Shown here in pieces: positions 45,329 through 54,600 of a stretch of DNA of 64,000 nt. Source of the DNA: Bacteroidales bacterium (GTDB lineage: Bacteria; Bacteroidota; Bacteroidia; Bacteroidales; JAADJA01). A program made the position numbers and the translations under genes. The stretch covers positions 1 to 64,000 of the forward strand of contig JAIOZL010000023.1 of NCBI GenBank assembly GCA_021740645.1, read 5' to 3'. Below the pieces are notes generated by a model. That model was not told the DNA's origin, searched no databases, and was given only the letters and a program-made list of their open reading frames with translations. Position 1 is the first letter of the stretch. Each line of letters starts with the position of its first letter.

Positions 45329-48300
45329 ATGACCGATAAATTCTCTATTATTCCTTTTCGTCAGCTGACAAAGTTGATTTTGGATCAGATCGATTCAAAG
45401 CACCAGTATTTTGGAATACCTGAAGAAGTTTTCTTTAAGCCTGATAGAGCCGATCCATTCAGAAAACAACGCTTCGGACAAATACTGGAAACACCCATTG
45501 GTGTGGCAGCCGGTCCGCATACCCAGATGACCCAAAATATTGTGGCAGCATGGCTTTGCGGTGCCCGATACTTGGAGTTGAAAACTATCCAGACACTGGA
45601 CGAATTGAATGTTGCCAAGCCATGTATTGACATGCAAGATGAGGGCTACAACTGTGAATGGTCGCAGGAACTAAAAATCCATGAATCCTATGATCAATAC
45701 CTTAATGCCTGGATACTGATCCATTTACTAAAACATAAAATTGGCTTTAAAGATGAAGAACTGGGAACTATTTTCAATATGAGTATCGGTTATGATCTTC
45801 AGGGAATATTAAAGGAAAATGTGCAGCGGTTTTTAAATAAGATGAAAAATTGCAGTATTGAGAAGAAATCGAAAATCGAAGAGATCCGTGATATTTACCC
45901 GGCCATCAGGGAAATTACTATTCCCGATTGCATTTCTAACAACGTGACTCTTTCTACCATGCATGGTTGTCCGCCAGATGAAATCGAAAAAATAGGGCTT
46001 TACCTGATCGAAGAAAAAAAACTGCATACCACTATCAAGCTTAATCCAACCTTACTTGGCAAAAAAAAGCTCCATAAAATATTAGCTCAAAGCGGTTTTA
46101 AATCCCAGGTCCCTGACGAAGCATTTGAACATGACCTTAAATATCCTGATGCACTTCTGATCATTAAAAATCTTCAAAAGGCCGCTTTAAAAAACAATGT
46201 CCATTTTGGCCTGAAACTTACCAATACCCTTGAAAGCCAAAATCACAAATCCATTTTCCCGAAAAGCGAAAAGATGATGTATTTGAGTGGACGAGCGCTG
46301 CATCCATTGGCTATAAATCTAGCCTATAAACTACAATTAGATTTCAATGGAATGCTCGACATCTCTTTTTCCGGAGGGGCAAATGGATTTAATGTACACA
46401 GTTTAATAGCCTGCGGATTACATCCAATTACAGTTTGTTCCGACATCTTAAAACCTGGAGGGTATGGCCTTCTAAACCAATATCTGAATAACCTGAAATC
46501 TGAATTTCACAAACAAAAATCAGGTTCAATTGATGATTTTATATTTAAAATATCCGACCTTAAATCGAAAGAAAAAGCCATTCTAAAAAATTTGGAAGTT
46601 TATTCCAGAGAAGTTATAAAAAACAAGGATTATAAAAAACGTCACTTCCAGGAACCTTCAATAAAAACAAGTCGAAAACTAACTGCTTTTGATTGCATTG
46701 CCGCCCCATGTTCACACACCTGCCCGACCAACCAGGACATCCCGGATTATTTGCATTTCGTTGCTGATAATGAGGATTTGAATTCATTCAGGGCCATCCT
46801 CAGGACCAATCCGTTTCCCAATTCAACAGGAATGGTTTGTGATCATCTTTGTCAGACCAAATGCACCAGGATCAACTACGATGACCCACTACTGATCCGT
46901 GATATCAAACGATATGTTGCAGAAAAGGAGTTGGATGTTGATTTAAAAAAATTAAAAAAGAAATCTAATGGTAAAAAAGTTGCCATCATTGGAGCTGGTC
47001 CATCAGGGCTAAGTGCTGGGTATTTTCTTGTTTTGGCAGGTTTTCAGGTGGATGTTTATGAAAATAAAGAGCAGACCGGTGGAATGGTTTCAGGCGCGAT
47101 CCCTTCTTTTAGACTAACCAATGCAATGTATCTGAAAGACCTGGAAAGGATTCAAAAAACTGGTATCAAAATTCACTACAATTCAACAGTTTCAAAGCTG
47201 AATTTTGGAGATATCCGGCTAAATTATGATTTTGTTTACGTGGCAACCGGTTCACCCCGAACCCGGAAGTTCAAGATCGAAGGCATCGAAGCTGAAGGGG
47301 TAATTGATCCACTGTATTTTCTTTTAAAAGTAAAAGAAGGAAGAAAAATTAAGCTTGGGAAAAATATCATCATCGTTGGTGGAGGCAACACTGCTATGGA
47401 TGCAGCCCGGACTGCTTTTCGTTTGGCTGAAAAGGATGCCAAAATCACCATCCTATACCGGCGTACAATGGGTCAAATGCCAGCCGACCAAGGAGAAATC
47501 AAAGCTGCTTTAGATGAAGGTATAGAAATTCATGAACTGGTTCTTCCCATCAAAGTCAATACTGTCAATAACATGATAAAAAACCTGAGCTGTCTCCGCA
47601 TGAAACTTAAAGGGCTGGATGCTGGTGGCCGTCCCAAACCAGTTGAAATACCAGGTTCAGAATTTGAAATTTCATGCGACACCCTGATTCCTGCTATTGG
47701 ACAGGACCCGGACATCGATTTTATCGAGCCCAAATTCCTGTATACCGAACCGGGCATTTATGAAACAAAAATCCCGAACATATTCATCGGAGGAGATGCC
47801 CTCCGTGGGCCGTCGACGGCCATCCATGCCATAGGCGACGGGCGAAAAGCAGCCGAGAAGATCATGAAAAAAGCGGGTATTGATTTTGATATTTTGCTTC
47901 CTAAAGGGAGAAAAAAATTAGATCCCCGACAGTTGATGATTCACCGGATGACAAAAAACCGGGCAGTTCAGGTAAAAGAAACTTCGCTGAAGGACCGAAG
48001 GAATTTTCACCTGGTAACTCAAACTTTGTCGGACAAACAAGCAAAGATAGAGGCAGCCCGTTGCCTGAAATGCGATGAATTATGCAATACCTGCGTGACA
48101 GTCTGCCCGAACCTTGCCTTATATTCCTACTTCATAAAACCTGAGGAAATCAAACTTTCGAGATTAATCAATTCTAATGGCAAGACAGTAATCGTCCCGG
48201 ATGATAAATTTATTATTAGTCAATCCCCTCAAATTCTCCACATTGCCGATTGGTGCAACGAATGTGGCAATTGCTCTACCTTTTGCCCAACTTCAGGAGC

Positions 48301-49012
48301 ACCATACAAGGAAAAACCACATATTTACCTAAATAAAGTTGCATTTGATAAGGACGATAATTGTTATTTCCTGGATGGGGAAACTTTGCTTTACAGAAAA
48401 GATGAGCAAGTATTTGGATTTAAAGAGAACAATAAAAACTATGAATATTACTCAGAAAATATGGTCGTCCAATTATCGAAAGTGGATTTTAGCATTTTAG
48501 ATTTAAAAGTTGAAGGAGATATAGAAGTAGATTTGAGGGATGCGGCGAAAATGAAGATTATTTTGCCAACGGCACAAAATTTACTTGGGATAAAAAACTC
48601 CCCCTTTTTAAAGGGGGCTGGGGGGATTCATAAAACACCCTACCTCCCTTATGACAAAAACCTGAAAAAATATTCTCGAAATCTAAGAAATGACAGCACC
48701 CTTGGTGAAGTCTTACTATGGAAAGAATTACGTGCTAAAAAACTAGGTTATACCTTTAATAGACAAAAGCCAATTCTTAAATATATTGTGGATTTTTATT
48801 GCAAACCACTAAATTTAATTCTTGAAGTGGATGGGGAAAGTCACGATAATGACGATGCCAGAAGAAGAGATATTAAAAGGCAAAGAGAATTGGAAGCCTT
48901 GGGTCTTATCTTTCTAAGGTTTAATGACAGGGAGGTAAAGAAAGACATTGAAAATGTAATTCAAAAAATCAAAACAAAAATAAAAGAAATCGAAAAGGGG
49001 TATTCGTCATAA
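45329..49012 (+). CDS. ygfK: YgfK-family putative selenate/urate reductase subunit, with fused DUF559 tail
   Basis: A 1,227-residue flavo-iron-sulfur protein; E. coli YgfK is 1,032. The N-terminal TIM-barrel is dihydroorotate-dehydrogenase-like (about 1-420; GVAAGPHTQMTQN). A Cys-rich link (APCSHTCPTNQDIP) leads to a GltD-like NAD(P)H/FAD region with VAIIGAGPSGLSAG (about 549) and IIVGGGNTAMDAA (about 680). A ferredoxin-type C-terminus follows (CLKCDELCNTCVTVCP about 912; CNECGNCSTFCPTSG about 973). YgfK genes are needed in anaerobic purine/urate breakdown clusters and are thought to reduce the purine ring. After about residue 1089 normal YgfK ends. Residues 1090-1102 come from a repeat and 1103-1227 from a DUF559 domain. 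I prefer ATG 45329 over TTG 45305, which overlaps the -7 element. Confidence 0.92.
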   Translation: MTDKFSIIPFRQLTKLILDQIDSKHQYFGIPEEVFFKPDRADPFRKQRFGQILETPIGVAAGPHTQMTQNIVAAWLCGARYLELKTIQTLDELNVAKPCIDMQDEGYNCEWSQELKIHESYDQYLNAWILIHLLKHKIGFKDEELGTIFNMSIGYDLQGILKENVQRFLNKMKNCSIEKKSKIEEIRDIYPAIREITIPDCISNNVTLSTMHGCPPDEIEKIGLYLIEEKKLHTTIKLNPTLLGKKKLHKILAQSGFKSQVPDEAFEHDLKYPDALLIIKNLQKAALKNNVHFGLKLTNTLESQNHKSIFPKSEKMMYLSGRALHPLAINLAYKLQLDFNGMLDISFSGGANGFNVHSLIACGLHPITVCSDILKPGGYGLLNQYLNNLKSEFHKQKSGSIDDFIFKISDLKSKEKAILKNLEVYSREVIKNKDYKKRHFQEPSIKTSRKLTAFDCIAAPCSHTCPTNQDIPDYLHFVADNEDLNSFRAILRTNPFPNSTGMVCDHLCQTKCTRINYDDPLLIRDIKRYVAEKELDVDLKKLKKKSNGKKVAIIGAGPSGLSAGYFLVLAGFQVDVYENKEQTGGMVSGAIPSFRLTNAMYLKDLERIQKTGIKIHYNSTVSKLNFGDIRLNYDFVYVATGSPRTRKFKIEGIEAEGVIDPLYFLLKVKEGRKIKLGKNIIIVGGGNTAMDAARTAFRLAEKDAKITILYRRTMGQMPADQGEIKAALDEGIEIHELVLPIKVNTVNNMIKNLSCLRMKLKGLDAGGRPKPVEIPGSEFEISCDTLIPAIGQDPDIDFIEPKFLYTEPGIYETKIPNIFIGGDALRGPSTAIHAIGDGRKAAEKIMKKAGIDFDILLPKGRKKLDPRQLMIHRMTKNRAVQVKETSLKDRRNFHLVTQTLSDKQAKIEAARCLKCDELCNTCVTVCPNLALYSYFIKPEEIKLSRLINSNGKTVIVPDDKFIISQSPQILHIADWCNECGNCSTFCPTSGAPYKEKPHIYLNKVAFDKDDNCYFLDGETLLYRKDEQVFGFKENNKNYEYYSENMVVQLSKVDFSILDLKVEGDIEVDLRDAAKMKIILPTAQNLLGIKNSPFLKGAGGIHKTPYLPYDKNLKKYSRNLRNDSTLGEVLLWKELRAKKLGYTFNRQKPILKYIVDFYCKPLNLILEVDGESHDNDDARRRDIKRQRELEALGLIFLRFNDREVKKDIENVIQKIKTKIKEIEKGYSS

Positions 49013-49052
49013 AATCACCTAATCCCCCTAGCCCCCTTGAGAAGGGGGAATT
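48596..49052 (+). mobile_element. DUF559 (Vsr-like nuclease fold) cassette bounded by inverted repeats
   Basis: Left end 48596-48628 (AACTCCCCCTTTTTAAAGG, ending GGGGGGATT) and right end 49021-49052 are inverted copies of one ~33-bp repeat with internal CCCCCTT/AAGGGGG hairpins. Between them lies a complete DUF559 domain: TPYLPYDKNLKKYSRNLRND, STLGEVLLWKELRAKK, YIVDFYC and LEVDGESH (endonuclease-type acidic residues kept), then FLRFNDREV. Free-standing DUF559 proteins begin at this same point. The 457-bp cassette has landed at the end of ygfK and is read in frame with it. No transposase is present. Confidence 0.75.
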
Positions 49053-49083
49053 TAATCTTTGCAAAAATTATAGATATTATTAT

Positions 49084-50553
49084 ATGAACACAACAAACGA
49101 AATATTAAAAAACACCATCCAGCGTTGCCGGGAGCGGCACATAATTATCCCGACATACAAACAGATGCGCAACCCGGAACTGATCCCGGAAAAAATAAAA
49201 ACAAAGTTAAAGACCATTGGCCTTTGGGATTTGAATTCGTTAAACCTTTTTCGCATAACCTGGAAAAATGAGCCAGTAGAATTTGGTGGTGGATTTAACA
49301 AAGTAAATTACATTGAAATCCCCAAATCCCTTACCGGAGTAGATGCACGAATTATCATGTTGATCGGAAAGTATTTCCCGACTGGTGCTCATAAAGTGGG
49401 TGCGACTTTCGGGCCCCTGGTGGAGAAATTGATCTCCGGGCGTTTCGATCCAACCAGGCAGAAAGCGCTATGGCCCTCCACCGGGAATTATTGTCGCGGC
49501 GGAGCTTATGACTCCTACTTATTGGGGTGTGAATCCATTGCTGTTTTACCGCAAGGTATGTCGAAAGAAAGGTTTGACTGGTTAAAGAAAGTTGGAGCAG
49601 AGATATTTGCTACACCCGGAAGTGAAAGCAATGTGAAAGAAATATACGACAAGGTGAAGGAATTAAAGGCTGAGCGGGGTGATGAGATCGTAAACCTAAA
49701 CCAGTTTGAAGAGATCGGCAATCCGCTCTGGCATTATGCTGTTACCGGCCCCGCAATGGAAGAAGTCTTCAATTCAGTAAAAACCAATGCAAGCCGCTTT
49801 AGTGGTGTTTTCCTTACCCAGGGGTCAGCAGGTACTTTGGGTAGCACGGATTATCTCAGAGAGAAATTCCCATTGATGAAAGTTTGTGCCGGGGAAGCAC
49901 TCCAATGCCCTACCCTGCTTTACAATGGCTATGGTGCGCACCGCATCGAGGGCATCGGCGATAAACATGTTCCGTGGATCCACAACATCAAAAATATGGA
50001 TTTGGTTGCTGGTATCGATGATGAACCCAACATCCAGATCATGAGGCTTTTTAATGAGCCAGCTGGTAAAAGTTTTCTGGCAGATGAGCTTGATATTAAT
50101 CCTGACCTAATTAAAAAACTACGCTATTTAGGAATTTCATCCATTGCCAACCTGATGGGTAGCATTAAACTGGCAAAATATTTTGAAATGAATGAGCATG
50201 ATGTTATATTCACAGTGGCGACAGATTCTATGGAAATGTACCTGTCACGACTGAAAGAAGAAAAAGAAAACCAAGGTGCACTCAGTTCACAAAAAGCAGA
50301 GGTGATATATAAACGAGATTTGCTGGGGTTAAAAACCGATCACATGATTGAAATGAACTATTATGAGAAAAAGCGGATGCATAATCTGAAATATTTCACC
50401 TGGATAGAGCAACAGGGTAAATCCGTGGAGGAACTCAATGCGCAATGGTACGATGACAAATACTGGAAATCACAATTTGCCAAAGCCGATGAATGGGATG
50501 AAAAGATCATGGAATTCAATGAGCGGACGGGGGTTATGAAGGAATATGAATAA
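49084..50553 (+). CDS. Fold-type II PLP-dependent enzyme of unknown reaction (purine cluster)
   Basis: A 489-residue PLP enzyme of the tryptophan-synthase-beta/threonine-synthase superfamily. The Schiff-base lysine is probably K104 in TGAHKVGATFGPL. The phosphate and substrate loops include WPSTGNYCRGGAY and LTQGSAGTLGSTDYL. It is longer than, and unlike, E. coli YgeX (2,3-diaminopropionate ammonia-lyase, 398 aa), having neither the same Lys motif nor the same ends. It lies directly after ygfK. It may carry out the deamination or elimination step normally done by YgeX, alone or with the next PLP enzyme. The reaction is unproven. Confidence 0.75.
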   Translation: MNTTNEILKNTIQRCRERHIIIPTYKQMRNPELIPEKIKTKLKTIGLWDLNSLNLFRITWKNEPVEFGGGFNKVNYIEIPKSLTGVDARIIMLIGKYFPTGAHKVGATFGPLVEKLISGRFDPTRQKALWPSTGNYCRGGAYDSYLLGCESIAVLPQGMSKERFDWLKKVGAEIFATPGSESNVKEIYDKVKELKAERGDEIVNLNQFEEIGNPLWHYAVTGPAMEEVFNSVKTNASRFSGVFLTQGSAGTLGSTDYLREKFPLMKVCAGEALQCPTLLYNGYGAHRIEGIGDKHVPWIHNIKNMDLVAGIDDEPNIQIMRLFNEPAGKSFLADELDINPDLIKKLRYLGISSIANLMGSIKLAKYFEMNEHDVIFTVATDSMEMYLSRLKEEKENQGALSSQKAEVIYKRDLLGLKTDHMIEMNYYEKKRMHNLKYFTWIEQQGKSVEELNAQWYDDKYWKSQFAKADEWDEKIMEFNERTGVMKEYE

Positions 50554-50566
50554 TTTAGACATCATA

Positions 50567-50635
50567 GCGAGCGTTACGAAGCAATCTCCTTTTATTATAA
50601 AAAGATTGCTTCGTGGTTCCTCCTCGCAATGACGG
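50567..50635. repeat. REP-like hairpin element, family C
   Basis: ACGAAGCAATCT (50576-50587) and AGATTGCTTCGT (50603-50614) form a perfect 12-bp stem. The outer bases GCGAG (50567) and CTCGC (50623) pair as well, followed by GCAATGACGG. It starts 14 bp after the PLP enzyme stop. A related GCAATGACG end recurs in the element at 58551. Confidence 0.75.
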
Positions 50636-50712
50636 GAGAGTCTAAACTTAAAACTTTAGGCCTAAATTTTTAAGTTAATTTCAATAATTCAGCCTAAATT
50701 TACAAGATACGA

Positions 50713-51984
50713 ATGGGAAACAAATTTACATATAAGTGCACAACATGTAGCAAGAAGCTGAACGCTAATAAAATCCTTTATCTGTGCCCTGATTGTTCCA
50801 CAAATTTCCCAAATGCCCTCCCACCCAAAGGTGTTTTAAAGGTTAATTACAACTACGATGATTTAATAAAAGTGGGGATTTCCTTCTCTCAACTCAAACA
50901 AAAACACTGGCTCGACCTGCTTCCAATCAACAATTTAAAAAGCTTACCTAATTTAAGGATTGGAGATACACCTTTGTATCATTTTGACAAGCTTGGGAAG
51001 GAAATGCCGGATTTCGATCTGTACGTGAAAGACGACTCCCAAAATCCGACTTTTTCTTTTAAAGACCGTGCTTCGGCTGTGGTTTCGGCTTTTGCCAAAG
51101 AAAAAGGGATCGACACCATCGTTACGGCTTCCACTGGAAATGCCGGATCTTCGCTGGCCGGGATCTGTGCGGCGCAGGGACAAAAAGCGATCGTGATGGT
51201 TCCGGCATCAGCACCGATAGCCAAGCTGACCCAAATCATAATGTACGGTGCGACAATCGTTCCTGTGAAAGGAACCTATGATGATGCGTTTGATTTGAGT
51301 GTGAGGGCAACAGCGGAATTCGGCTGGTACAACCGCAATACTGCGTTCAATCCATTGACCATCGAAGGGAAAAAGACGGTATCATTTGAAATGTTTGATC
51401 AACTGGGAAAAACTATTCCCGACCGGATTTTTGTGCCGGTGGGTGACGGAGTGATCATCTCCGGGGTTTATAAAGGTTTTGAAGACCTTTTGAAACTTGG
51501 CATTATCGATCACATGCCGACCATCATTGCTGTCCAGGCAAGTGGAAGTGACAATTTGGTCAGAAACCTGGAGAATGAAGTTTTTCGAGCCAAACCAAGT
51601 CATACTTTGGCTGATTCCATTTCGGTGGATTATCCCCGGAACTTTTACATGGCCCGGGATTTTCTAAAAAAATATAAGGGCGAATGGGTTACCGTTTCGG
51701 ATGAGGAGATTTTGGAAGCTTCCAAAAAACTCGCCTCAACGACCGGACTTTTTGCTGAACCGGCGGCGGTGGCTACTTTTGCAGGAATGTTGAAATATAA
51801 AAAATCAAATAAAATCCCCGAAGGATCGAAAAATTTGGTATTGCTAACGGGCAGCGGATTGAAGGATATCAAGTCGTTGGAGAAATTATTGAAAATACCG
51901 GAGGCGATTGAACCGGGGATGGATGAATTAAAGAAACTTATTAAATGGAACGCGGATGACGCGGATTTAGCGGATTTAAACTGA
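50713..51984 (+). CDS. Threonine-synthase-like PLP enzyme with zinc ribbon
   Basis: A 423-residue fold-type II PLP enzyme. An N-terminal zinc ribbon (C9, C12, C25, C28) is followed by RIGDTPLYH and the PLP lysine K117 in FSFKDRASA. TASTGNAGSSLAG (phosphate loop) and VPVGDGVIISG come next, and LLTGSGLKD near the end. It is closest to threonine synthase-like proteins of archaeal type. Within this cluster a role in purine-derived diamino-acid breakdown is more likely than threonine synthesis, as no hom or thrB is near. Its last ~11 residues (NADDADLADLN) are encoded by REP-like element A2, so the native C-terminus may have been replaced. Confidence 0.82.
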   Translation: MGNKFTYKCTTCSKKLNANKILYLCPDCSTNFPNALPPKGVLKVNYNYDDLIKVGISFSQLKQKHWLDLLPINNLKSLPNLRIGDTPLYHFDKLGKEMPDFDLYVKDDSQNPTFSFKDRASAVVSAFAKEKGIDTIVTASTGNAGSSLAGICAAQGQKAIVMVPASAPIAKLTQIIMYGATIVPVKGTYDDAFDLSVRATAEFGWYNRNTAFNPLTIEGKKTVSFEMFDQLGKTIPDRIFVPVGDGVIISGVYKGFEDLLKLGIIDHMPTIIAVQASGSDNLVRNLENEVFRAKPSHTLADSISVDYPRNFYMARDFLKKYKGEWVTVSDEEILEASKKLASTTGLFAEPAAVATFAGMLKYKKSNKIPEGSKNLVLLTGSGLKDIKSLEKLLKIPEAIEPGMDELKKLIKWNADDADLADLN

Positions 51985-52020
51985 TCTGCGAATATCTGTT
52001 AGATCCGTGTCATCTGCGTT
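51949..52020. repeat. REP-like element, family A, copy 2
   Basis: AACGCGGATGACGCGGAT (51949-51966) pairs with ATCCGTGTCATCTGCGTT (52003-52020): 16 of 18 positions are complementary and the other two are G-T type. It covers the stop codon of the threonine-synthase-like gene and ends 10 bp before the xdhD ATG. An in-frame GTG at 52007 lies in this element and is not a likely start. Confidence 0.8.
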
Positions 52021-52030
52021 CAATCAAAAC

Positions 52031-54595
52031 ATGATAAATTTTACATTAAACGGACAAAAAAAACAATACAACGGCCCGGCAGAAACCAGCCTGCTCGACT
52101 ATCTGCGCCTTGAAGAAAATCTTACTTCTGTGAAGGAAGGCTGCTCGGGTCAGGGAACCTGCGGCGCCTGCACCGTGGAGATCAATGGAAAACCGAGACT
52201 GGCCTGCACCACCCCCATACGGAAAGTGGAAGGCGCTGAAGTCACCACGATGGAAGGTATTCCTAAAAAGGTGCAGGAAGCATTGGTCCATTCTTTTTCG
52301 GAGAAAGGAGCTGTTCAGTGCGGCTATTGCTCCCCGGGAATGATCATGCGGGTGGCGCATCTGTTCCGGGAGCTTAAGCCAATGAGCCGGGAAGAGATAT
52401 TCAAAGCCATCTCCCCCAATCTCTGCCGCTGCACCGGTTACATTAAAATTGTGGATGCCATTGAAGAAGCGTTTAAACGAATTTCAAATCCTGCATTCCA
52501 AACAGAAAAATCCGGGGCAAAGATCGGTGACCCGCTGCCCAAATATGAATCTATCGAAACAGCAATGGGCAAACGGCTATTCGTGAATGACCTTTATTTC
52601 GAAGGGATGCTGTTCGGCGTTTTAAAATTCAGTGAACATCCCCGGGCAGTCATTTTAAACATTGATCTTTTAGCAGCTGAAAAACAGGAGGGCGTCATCA
52701 AAATTTTCACTGCCAGAGACATTCCCGGTGAACGCTATTCCGGACTGATCTTCAAAGACTGGCCTTTGATGGTGGATGTGGGCGAACGCACTAACTGCAT
52801 CAGTGATGTGCTGGCGGTGGTGGTGGCCGAAACTGAAGCTCTTGCCCGAAAAGCGACTGAGAAGATCAAGGTCGAATACAAAACCGAAACGCCGGTCACC
52901 GACATGATGGAAGCAGTCCAACCGGAAAGTCCGCAGGTGCATAATGGACAAAGCAATGTGCTGGAAACCTCCCGCATCCGGTTCGGAAATCCGGAGAAAG
53001 AAATTGAAGCAGCACCCTACAAATACAAAGCAGTGTTTGAAACACAGCGTATCGAACATGCTTTCCTGGAAACAGAAACAGCCGTTGCACTTCCTGAAAA
53101 CGACTGCATCAAACTGTACAGTCAGGGACAGGGTGTTTATGTAGATCGCCAACAAATTGCTTCTTTCCTCAATCTTCCCGAGGAAAAGGTGCACGTGATC
53201 CAGGTTTCGAATGGTGGTGGATTTGGCGGGAAAGAAGACCTCACAGTGCAGGGACATGCAACCTTATGTTCCTGGCTTTTGCAAAAGCCGGTCAAAGTCC
53301 ACCTGACCCGCGAAGAATCGATCCGCATGCATCCCAAGCGCCACCCCGTGCGGATGGAGATGGAACTCGCATGTAATGAAACCGGGAAATTCGCTGCCCT
53401 CGCCTTAAAAGCATTTGGTGACTCCGGCGCTTATGCAAGTGTCGGGACGAAGGTGATGGAACGTGTGGTCGGCCATGCCACCGGGGCCTATACGGTGCCC
53501 AATGTAGATATTGAAGCGCATACGATCTACACCAATAATATCCCATCGGGTGCCATGCGCGGATTCGGGGTACCGCAGGTGGTGTATGCCATCGAAAGTT
53601 GCATTGATGAAATTTGCAATCAGGGTGGTTTCGACCGCTGGCAGATCCGTTACGACAATGCCCTGGAAAACGGCGCCAAAACCGCCACCGGACAGGAATT
53701 ACAGGGTGTTGGATTAAAACAGACGTTGCTGGCCGTGAAACAACAATTCCAAAATGCAAAATTCGCCGGCATTGCTTGTGGCCTGAAGAATACAGGCGTG
53801 GGCAATGGCATGATTGACGACAGCGAAGTAAAAATTGAAATCATCTCAGAAGATAAAGTGATCATCCATCATGGCTGGTCGGAGATGGGACAGGGTGTAC
53901 ACAACATGGCCATCCAGACCCTGCACCAGGAAACCAGCATCCAGCCTGAGAAAATTGAAGTGATGGTGGATACCGCTGCAGATATCCCCACCGGAATGAC
54001 AACGAGTTCCCGCGCCACAGCCCTCGTGGGCAATGCCATCCGGGATGCGGCAAAATCATTGGCCTCAGATTTAAAAACAAAAACCTTAAATCAGCTAGCC
54101 GGTCAAACCTATAAAGGGAAATTCATTTGCGACTGGACTTCTAAACCTGACCCCGAAACCGAAAAACCAGTTATCCATTTCTCCTATGGCTATGCCACAC
54201 AGGTGGTGATCCTCCATGATAATGGAAAGATTCAAAAAGTGATCGCAGCCCATGATGGAGGGAAGATCATGAATAAAATGTTATTTGAGGGACAAATCCA
54301 GGGAGCTGTTCACATGGGTTTGGGATATGCTTTAACTGAAGACCTTCCAATGAAAGATGGGAAACCGGTAAGTTATAAACTCAATGACCTCGGCATCCTC
54401 CGCGCCAAAGAAATGCCGGAAGTGGAAGTAATCGGCATTGAGGAAAAAGATCCAATTGGGCCCTATGGTGCAAAGGGAATTGGAGAAATCGGGATGGTCC
54501 CGACAGCTGCGGCAGTGGCCAATGCTTTTTGTCAATTCAATGGTATCCGTCATCATAAGCTTCCAATGAAAAGAAAAATTCAATCCAAAAACTAA
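52031..54595 (+). CDS. xdhD: XdhD-type fused molybdenum hydroxylase (2Fe-2S plus Mo domains)
   Basis: An 854-residue fusion of a two-cluster ferredoxin domain and a molybdenum domain with no FAD domain, like selenium-dependent xanthine dehydrogenases/XdhD. Cluster ligands are C38, C44, C47 and C59 (GCSGQGTCGACT, one residue longer between the first two Cys than in XdhA) and C97, C100, C132 and C134. The Mo region has GNGGGFGGKEDL-type, MRGFGVPQVVY, GWSEMGQGVHN, and the catalytic Glu in AKGIGEIGMVP. With no FAD it must pass electrons to another partner, plausibly YgfK. No in-frame TGA is present, so any selenium would be in a cofactor. It lies 5 bp before ssnA. Base composition is GC-rich for this window. 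Confidence 0.9.
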   Translation: MINFTLNGQKKQYNGPAETSLLDYLRLEENLTSVKEGCSGQGTCGACTVEINGKPRLACTTPIRKVEGAEVTTMEGIPKKVQEALVHSFSEKGAVQCGYCSPGMIMRVAHLFRELKPMSREEIFKAISPNLCRCTGYIKIVDAIEEAFKRISNPAFQTEKSGAKIGDPLPKYESIETAMGKRLFVNDLYFEGMLFGVLKFSEHPRAVILNIDLLAAEKQEGVIKIFTARDIPGERYSGLIFKDWPLMVDVGERTNCISDVLAVVVAETEALARKATEKIKVEYKTETPVTDMMEAVQPESPQVHNGQSNVLETSRIRFGNPEKEIEAAPYKYKAVFETQRIEHAFLETETAVALPENDCIKLYSQGQGVYVDRQQIASFLNLPEEKVHVIQVSNGGGFGGKEDLTVQGHATLCSWLLQKPVKVHLTREESIRMHPKRHPVRMEMELACNETGKFAALALKAFGDSGAYASVGTKVMERVVGHATGAYTVPNVDIEAHTIYTNNIPSGAMRGFGVPQVVYAIESCIDEICNQGGFDRWQIRYDNALENGAKTATGQELQGVGLKQTLLAVKQQFQNAKFAGIACGLKNTGVGNGMIDDSEVKIEIISEDKVIIHHGWSEMGQGVHNMAIQTLHQETSIQPEKIEVMVDTAADIPTGMTTSSRATALVGNAIRDAAKSLASDLKTKTLNQLAGQTYKGKFICDWTSKPDPETEKPVIHFSYGYATQVVILHDNGKIQKVIAAHDGGKIMNKMLFEGQIQGAVHMGLGYALTEDLPMKDGKPVSYKLNDLGILRAKEMPEVEVIGIEEKDPIGPYGAKGIGEIGMVPTAAAVANAFCQFNGIRHHKLPMKRKIQSKN

Positions 54596-54600
54596 TTATA

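Noticed and set aside
52007..52030. GTG at 52007 as start of xdhD
   Set aside because: It lies inside the right arm of REP-like element A2; ATG 52031 begins the conserved ferredoxin sequence.
52046..54080. Several long open frames antisense to xdhD
   Set aside because: They lack recognisable domains and arise from the high GC of xdhD; the plus-strand frame has clear family motifs throughout.
52031..54595. Selenocysteine codon in the selenium-dependent-type xanthine dehydrogenase
   Set aside because: No in-frame TGA occurs in the gene; selenium in this family is held by the cofactor.
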